Below are positions 59,810 through 64,000 of a DNA stretch of 64,000 nt, in pieces. The notes beneath the pieces are model-generated. The model saw nothing but the letters and a program-made list of their open reading frames with translations. It was not told the DNA's origin and ran no database searches. Source of the DNA: Bradyrhizobium cytisi (GTDB taxonomy: Bacteria; Pseudomonadota; Alphaproteobacteria; Rhizobiales; Xanthobacteraceae); the NCBI RefSeq assembly GCF_008123515.1, contig NZ_VSSR01000008.1, forward strand, positions 62,001 to 126,000, written 5' to 3'. Made by a program: the position numbers and the translations under genes. Numbering within the stretch: the stretch's first letter is position 1; the number at the start of each line of letters is the position of its first letter.

Positions 59810-60024
59810 TCGCAGGTTTGATCTATCTGGTTGTCTGCATCATCGTCGTCGGCCTGATCCTCTGGCTGCTGAGCTATCTGGTCGATGTCGTGCCGCTGCA
59901 GGAGCCTTTCCGCCGCGTGGCCAAGGTCGCGATTCTGGTGATCGGCGTGCTGATCATCATCTTGCTGCTGCTCAACTTCGTCGGCGTGCTCGACGGCGGG
60001 CCGCCCCGGCTGGGAAGGCCATAG
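59806..60024 (+). CDS. Small membrane protein, holin candidate (2)
   Basis: 72 residues with two membrane helices (IYLVVCIIVVGLILWLLSYL and AILVIGVLIIILLLLNFVGV) joined by a short charged loop. It resembles Thivi_2564-type membrane proteins found in phages. A holin is the natural reading in this place. Confidence 0.7.
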   Translation: MIAGLIYLVVCIIVVGLILWLLSYLVDVVPLQEPFRRVAKVAILVIGVLIIILLLLNFVGVLDGGPPRLGRP

Positions 60025-60053
60025 GCGACAGCCAAGTCGCACCGCTGGGTACT

Positions 60054-60067
60054 GTCCTAAGTAGGAC
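60054..60067. repeat. Short palindrome
   Basis: GTCCTAAGTAGGAC, a perfect palindrome with a 2-base centre, followed at 60505-60535 by further GGACA words. Possibly part of a decayed repeat. Confidence 0.35.
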
Positions 60068-60206
60068 ACCATTTCGGGAAATTAGGATACCCAAGTTCCG
60101 GTACGGGAACACCGGAGTTGCCCGGACTCCACATTCGCGCCGCTCTCAGTTGAATTACGCAGGCCGGGGCTGGCATTTCATCCCGAACAAGATTTCAACC
60201 GGCAAG

Positions 60207-60231
60207 GGGCTACCGCGAGGTGGCCCCTTTC
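60207..60231 (+). terminator. Probable terminator after the lysis genes
   Basis: Stem GGGGCTACC/GGTGGCCCC (one G-U type pair) with a GCGA loop followed by TTT. It ends the lysis unit. Confidence 0.65.
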
Positions 60232-60286
60232 GATTCCGACACTCGCGGAGGGGAATTAAGACAGTGAACTTTGTCCGCGAGCGGCC

Positions 60287-60436
60287 TTACTCCTCGTGAA
60301 GACGGTCCCATTTATCGGTCTTCTTAGGCGTCGGGATCAAATCTTCAACTCGCTTCAGCCCAGCGGCTTTAAAGAGAACGAGAGTGATGACGATCATCAT
60401 CAACACGGTCCCGGCCAGTACCAGCAGCGTCAACAT
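60287..60436 (-). CDS. 49-residue membrane peptide, antisense to the phage genes
   Basis: Starts at the ATG at 60436 with GGAGACATCCC before it. A membrane helix (LTLLVLAGTVLMMIVITLVL) is followed by a charged tail (LKRVEDLIPTPKKTDKWDRL). On the opposite strand to all phage late genes around it. A lysogeny-expressed moron is one possibility. Confidence 0.6.
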   Translation of the reverse strand: MLTLLVLAGTVLMMIVITLVLFKAAGLKRVEDLIPTPKKTDKWDRLHEE

Positions 60437-61130
60437 GGGATGTCTCCATGTCCGCCCCGCGAATAAACACCGTCGGTCAGGTTGCCGTTCCCAAAAGCAA
60501 AATAGGACAGTCGCGAATTCAACTTAGGACACCTCGGGGTCAAATACGGACAGCACCCACCGCTGCCGCCCTATCCACCGCCGCCACCATCGATCTGCAC
60601 GGGCTGCTGATGAGGGCCAAAGCGGAACACTCGCCGTCAAGCCATTGGAAACGCCACCGAATTAGGGTGGCATTTCCTTCTCTTGCGGATGAACTTGGTA
60701 CAAAAGGAGCTCACATGGGGCCGTTTTGAGCCGGTTCTGACCTTGCGATAGTCCGAAATTGACCAAGCAGACGCATGGGTCGGGCCTCCGAGGCCCCCTA
60801 ACCCACTGATGACATGGAGGAATATCCTTCTACGGGGCGGGGGGCTACCTGCGAACTGTTGGCGCGAAGCATCCGAGCGCTGGCGGCGCTCCAAAATTAG
60901 CGGCTGCAAATTGGAAAAATGGTTAGAGACGAAAGTTCTCGACCGTTAAAATCCAGCAATTTCAAAAGCTTCACCCGAATTGCCCGCTTCGGCCCGAACA
61001 GCTAGCCGGGACCCGCTCCACTAACTTGTACATCAGAACGGCCCTATTTTCCGCATCAAGATACCGCGTAGAACTTCCTTCTCAACGCCAAAAGCGCTGC
61101 ATTTTCAGGGGCTTGACCACAGGAGCCGAA
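60437..61130. other. Intergenic stretch before the modification genes
   Basis: About 700 bp. I see no convincing gene; a 28-codon frame at 60817-60903 is too weak. A hairpin near 60779-60802 (GGGTCGGGCCT against its partial complement) is visible. Confidence 0.4.
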
Positions 61131-61829
61131 ATGGCGCTCGCGCACAAAAGGCCTGTTTTCCCCAACGAAAACAGCTCATTCGCGGAGTCCGAAATCGCCA
61201 AATACTGGCCTGCCGATGCCGTCGAGCGCCGCCCCCTTGCGGAGCTGATCCCGAGCGCACGCAACGCTCGCCAGCATTCCGACGAGCAGATCGAGGAGAT
61301 CGCGGCCTCGATGGCCGAGTTCGGCTGGACCATGCCGGTCCTGATAGACGAGGAAGGGTCTGTCATAGCTGGGCACGGGAGGTTGCTGGCTGCGGCGCTG
61401 TTAGGCTTCGATCAGGCGCCGACGATGGTAGCTCGCGGCTGGTCGGACGCGCAGAAGCGGGCCTATCTGATCGCCGATAACAAGCTCACCATGAACGCGA
61501 GCTGGGATGAGGCGCTGCTGCGCGTCGAGCTGGGCGATCTGGCGCAGTTGGGCATGGCCGATCTGACCGGCTTCAGCGAGACCGAGCTGCGCGAGTTCGG
61601 CATCGGCGTCGAAGGCCTCGGCGGCATGCCGGTGCTTGCGGATGGCGAGCGCTCGCCCTTTCAGCAGATGACCTTCATCCTGCATTCGGCGCAGGCCGAC
61701 ACTGTATCGACGGCGATTGAGCGCGCATCGGCGGCGCTCGGGCCGCCTGCGGAGGATGCAGAGAACAAAAACCAGAACGGCAATGCGCTCGCAGAAATTT
61801 GCCGCTGCTACCTGGGCGCTCTCCATTGA
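61131..61829 (+). CDS. ParB/sulfiredoxin-fold phage protein
   Basis: 232 residues from the ATG at 61131 (AGGAGCCG before it). ParB-N/Srx domain: RRPLAELIPSARNARQHSDE, EIAASMAEFGWTMPVLIDEE, then the core signature VIAGHGRLLAAALLG. AYLIADNKLTMNASWDEALL follows. In many phages this domain is fused to a DNA methylase; here it stands alone and is followed by a Mom-type gene overlapping by 4 bases. A joint role in DNA modification is inferred. Confidence 0.88.
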   Translation: MALAHKRPVFPNENSSFAESEIAKYWPADAVERRPLAELIPSARNARQHSDEQIEEIAASMAEFGWTMPVLIDEEGSVIAGHGRLLAAALLGFDQAPTMVARGWSDAQKRAYLIADNKLTMNASWDEALLRVELGDLAQLGMADLTGFSETELREFGIGVEGLGGMPVLADGERSPFQQMTFILHSAQADTVSTAIERASAALGPPAEDAENKNQNGNALAEICRCYLGALH

Positions 61830-62680
61830 CCAGCGCGAAAGAGATCGAGGTCCGCCCCATCGCCAAGCGCGATGCAGATGCGCTGATCAAGCGCGTGCAT
61901 TACAGCGGCAAGGTGGTCCGCAATTCGACGCTATCGCTCGGCGTCTTTCTGCGCGGCCAGCTCGAAGGCGCAATGCAATTCGGCCCGAGCCTGCAGAAGT
62001 CGAACATCGTCGGGCTGGTGCGCGAGACCGGATGGAACGGTTTCCTCGAATTGAACCGGCTGGCCTTCACCGACATCCTGCCGCGCAATTCGGAGAGCCG
62101 CGCGCTCGGCATCGCGCTGCGCATGATCCGCAAGCACTACCCGCATATCGAGTGGATCGTGAGCTTCGCCGATGCCTGCCAATGCGGCGACGGCACGATC
62201 TATCGCGCGGCGGGCTTTATCCTGACCGCGATCAAGGTCAACAAGGACCTGCACATCGCCGAGGACGGCAGCGTCGTCCACAAGATGAGCCAGATCACGG
62301 GCAAGGACCGGCTGAAGCATTTCGCGGCAACGGGCGGCAGATGGCGCGGCACCGGCAAGACGCTCGAAGGCTACACGCTGCGCTACATCTACTTTCTGAA
62401 CCCTGCCGCGCGCTCTCGGCTTGTCGGCGAAGAGCTGCCCTTCAGCGCGATCCAGTCGAAGGGCGCGGCCATGTATCGCGGCGTGCGTGGGAAGCAGGCG
62501 ATGGCTGGGTACCACCCAGTACAGCGACGGAGCAGCACCGATCCCCACGCTCCGGCGACCGAAGAGAGGACTGACGATGAAACCCGGAAAGCGTCCGTTG
62601 CCGACGCATCTGAAATTGCTTCGCGGGAATCCAGGCCAGCGCCGGCTGCCAGACGAGCCGCAGCCCGAGCAGCTTCCTGA
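61826..62680 (+). CDS. Mom-type DNA modification enzyme (GNAT fold)
   Basis: 284 residues from a TTG at 61826 that overlaps the ParB-like stop (TTGA); the TTG at 61799 is an alternative. The protein reads EVRPIAKRDADALIKRVHYS, VFLRGQLEGAMQFGPSL, TGWNGFLELNRLAFTDILP, WIVSFADACQCGDGTIYRAA, the pattern of the Mom family of phage Mu, which converts adenine in DNA to N6-carbamoylmethyl-adenine and blocks restriction. The C-terminal 60 residues are an Arg/Ala-rich tail that overlaps the small-terminase gene by about 100 bases. Substrate chemistry here is not proven. Confidence 0.8.
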   Translation: MTSAKEIEVRPIAKRDADALIKRVHYSGKVVRNSTLSLGVFLRGQLEGAMQFGPSLQKSNIVGLVRETGWNGFLELNRLAFTDILPRNSESRALGIALRMIRKHYPHIEWIVSFADACQCGDGTIYRAAGFILTAIKVNKDLHIAEDGSVVHKMSQITGKDRLKHFAATGGRWRGTGKTLEGYTLRYIYFLNPAARSRLVGEELPFSAIQSKGAAMYRGVRGKQAMAGYHPVQRRSSTDPHAPATEERTDDETRKASVADASEIASRESRPAPAARRAAARAAS

Positions 62681-63068
62681 TGTCCCCGAGCCGCCGCCCT
62701 TCATCACCGGGTATGCCGCCGATGAATGGTGGAGCACCGGCACCGAGCTGCATCGCCTCGGCCTGCTCACCAAGGTCGATGTGCCCGCGCTCGCCGCCTA
62801 TTGCTACAGCTATGGGCAGTGGCGCATGGCCGCCGAGGCGCTCGGGCGGATGCAGGCTGGCGATCCGGTGATGCATTCCATGATCGTCAAATCGAAGTTC
62901 GGCGAGGCCGTGCAGAATCCGCTGGTCTCGATCGTGCGCAAGCACGCTGGCGATGTCGTCCGCTTCGCAGCGGAGTTCGGCCTGACGCCTGCCGCGCGCA
63001 GCCGCATCAGCGCGGGCATCCACGGCGACAATTCGCAGAGCAAGTTTGCCGGACTCCTCGCAGGTTAA
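62577..63068 (+). CDS. terS: Terminase small subunit (P27 family)
   Basis: 163 residues from the ATG at 62577 (AGAGGA before it). The P27 start KLLRGNPGQRRLP and the helical part (VDVPALAAYCYSYGQWRMAA, SIVRKHAGDVVRFAAEFGLT, PAARSRI) fit. It recognises phage DNA for packaging with the large subunit encoded next. Confidence 0.92.
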   Translation: MKPGKRPLPTHLKLLRGNPGQRRLPDEPQPEQLPDVPEPPPFITGYAADEWWSTGTELHRLGLLTKVDVPALAAYCYSYGQWRMAAEALGRMQAGDPVMHSMIVKSKFGEAVQNPLVSIVRKHAGDVVRFAAEFGLTPAARSRISAGIHGDNSQSKFAGLLAG

Positions 63069-64000
63069 GCGGACGCCTGACGGCAGACGCCGCGCCCTGG
63101 CGGTCATCAAATTCATCGAACGCCTGACCGTGCCCAGCGGGCACGGCATGGGCAAGCCGTTCAAGCTGGAGCCGTTCCAGAAGCTCTTCATCCGCGCAAT
63201 CTATGAGCCGCATCTCGGGCTGCGCCGCGCAGTGCGCCGCGCGATCCTCTCGATGGCGCGGAAGAACGGCAAGACCGCCTTGATCGCCGCCATCGTGCTC
63301 GCGCATCTGGTCGGCCCCGAGGCCGTCGTGCATGGCGAGATATACTCGGCGGCGAATGATCGCGATCAGGCCGCCATCGTCTACAAATTCGCCCGCCAGA
63401 TGGTCGAGCTGGAGCCCGAGCTGGCGAGCGAGATCGATCTGGTGCCATCGACCAAGACCATGGTGGCGCGGCGCACCGGCTCGGTCTATCGCGCGATCAG
63501 CGCCGAGGCAGGCACCAAGCACGGCTATCTGCCGAGCCTCGTGATCTATGACGAGCTGGCGCAGGCGAAAAACCGCGATCTCTATGACGTGCTCGATACC
63601 AGCTTTGGCGCTCGCGACGAGCCGCTCTTTATCGTGATCTCGACGCAGAGCAACGATCCCGAGCACATCATGAGCAAGCTGATCGATGACGGGATCAGCG
63701 GCATCGATCCGGCTATCGTCTGCAATCTTTACGCCGCCGATGAGGATTGCGAGCTGGGCGACGAGGCGCAATGGAAGAAGGCAAACCCGGCGCTCGGCAA
63801 ATTCCGCGATCATGAGGACCTCGCCACCGCGATCCGCAAGGCGATCCGCATGCCCGCCGAGGAGCCGAAGGTCCGCAACCTGTTCCTCAATCAGCGCGTC
63901 TCGCCGCACGCCTCGCTGATCAGCCGCGCCGAGTGGATGGCCTGCGCGGGCGGCATCGAGCTGCAGGATGACGAGGAGGTCTATCTCGCGCTCGATCTCT
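63046..64000 (+). CDS. terL: Terminase large subunit (incomplete at window end)
   Basis: At least 318 residues; the start is probably the TTG at 63046, overlapping the small terminase, but is not certain. The ATPase domain has the Walker A-like SMARKNGKTALIAAIV and the Walker B pattern SLVIYDELAQAK, with the coupling motif FIVISTQSN. The C-terminal nuclease domain lies beyond the window. It drives DNA into the procapsid. Confidence 0.9.
   Translation, partial: MPDSSQVKRTPDGRRRALAVIKFIERLTVPSGHGMGKPFKLEPFQKLFIRAIYEPHLGLRRAVRRAILSMARKNGKTALIAAIVLAHLVGPEAVVHGEIYSAANDRDQAAIVYKFARQMVELEPELASEIDLVPSTKTMVARRTGSVYRAISAEAGTKHGYLPSLVIYDELAQAKNRDLYDVLDTSFGARDEPLFIVISTQSNDPEHIMSKLIDDGISGIDPAIVCNLYAADEDCELGDEAQWKKANPALGKFRDHEDLATAIRKAIRMPAEEPKVRNLFLNQRVSPHASLISRAEWMACAGGIELQDDEEVYLALDL

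Noticed and set aside
60817..60903. A 28-codon plus-strand frame
   Set aside because: Reasonable start, but no hydrophobic segment, family look or coupling to neighbours.
63007..63909. A 300-codon minus-strand frame at the right end
   Set aside because: It is antisense to the large terminase, whose ATPase motifs are unmistakable.
1..64000. CRISPR array
   Set aside because: No series of equally spaced short repeats was seen. The repeats found are palindromic elements, flagellin duplicates and dispersed 110-bp units.

Overview
The window is high-GC alphaproteobacterial DNA that most resembles Bradyrhizobium. The reasons are the gene content and order of the flagellar cluster (tandem near-identical flagellins, flgB-flgC-fliE-flgG-flgA-flgI-motE-flgH-fliL-fliP in one run), many small proteins of a Bradyrhizobium type (DUF6894 and others recalled from memory), and a palindromic repeat of the kind scattered through these genomes. 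The genus is an inference from recognition; no database was searched.

Region 1 (about 0.3-18 kb) is a flagellar locus. Three flagellin genes lie in tandem on the minus strand. Each is preceded by the same folded leader: a 6-bp hairpin next to a longer-range helix, in the 5' untranslated region. Upstream of them, on the same strand, runs a compact block for motor, switch, rod, ring and export parts (motA, fliM, a small membrane gene, fliN, fliG, flhB, flgB, flgC, fliE, flgG, flgA, flgI, motE, flgH, fliL, fliP). Many neighbours overlap by 4 bases or are 2 bases apart. Divergently transcribed from motA are a DUF1217 gene, flgF and the export ATPase fliI. A MarR-type regulator and repeat-rich non-coding DNA close the region.

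Region 2 (about 20-30 kb) is the early part of a prophage. A leftward operon runs from a YqaJ-type exonuclease and an ERF single-strand annealing protein through small phage genes, including a free-standing protein like the RNA polymerase alpha C-terminal domain, to an AlpA-like regulator. A rightward set has a Cro-like regulator, a VRR-NUC nuclease, coupled mini-ORFs, a Toprim primase-like protein, a RepA-like ATPase and a DUF6362-like protein. Three palindromes of the form TGGCCAARATGGCCA may be operators.

Region 3 (about 30-58 kb) is a mosaic of accessory host-type genes with much decay: a broken OpgC-type acyltransferase, two Crp/Fnr regulators, two class III adenylate cyclases with TolB-like and TPR parts, an ATP-dependent DNA ligase, a CadC-like regulator with TPRs, a frameshifted rhodanese, a solute-binding protein, a DUF1254 protein, a DUF1194 protein, tandem secreted proteins and several very small membrane peptides. 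A dispersed repeat of about 110 bp occurs four times, and a 223-bp element with 24-bp terminal inverted repeats occurs once whole and once truncated. No intact transposase or integrase is visible.

Region 4 (58-64 kb) is phage late DNA on the plus strand: a phage gene, amidase endolysin, two small membrane proteins (holin candidates), a ParB/sulfiredoxin-fold protein translationally coupled to a Mom-type DNA modification enzyme, the P27-type small terminase, and the large terminase, which runs off the window. Regions 2 and 4 carry complementary phage modules, so one prophage split by about 28 kb of other DNA is a possibility worth testing.
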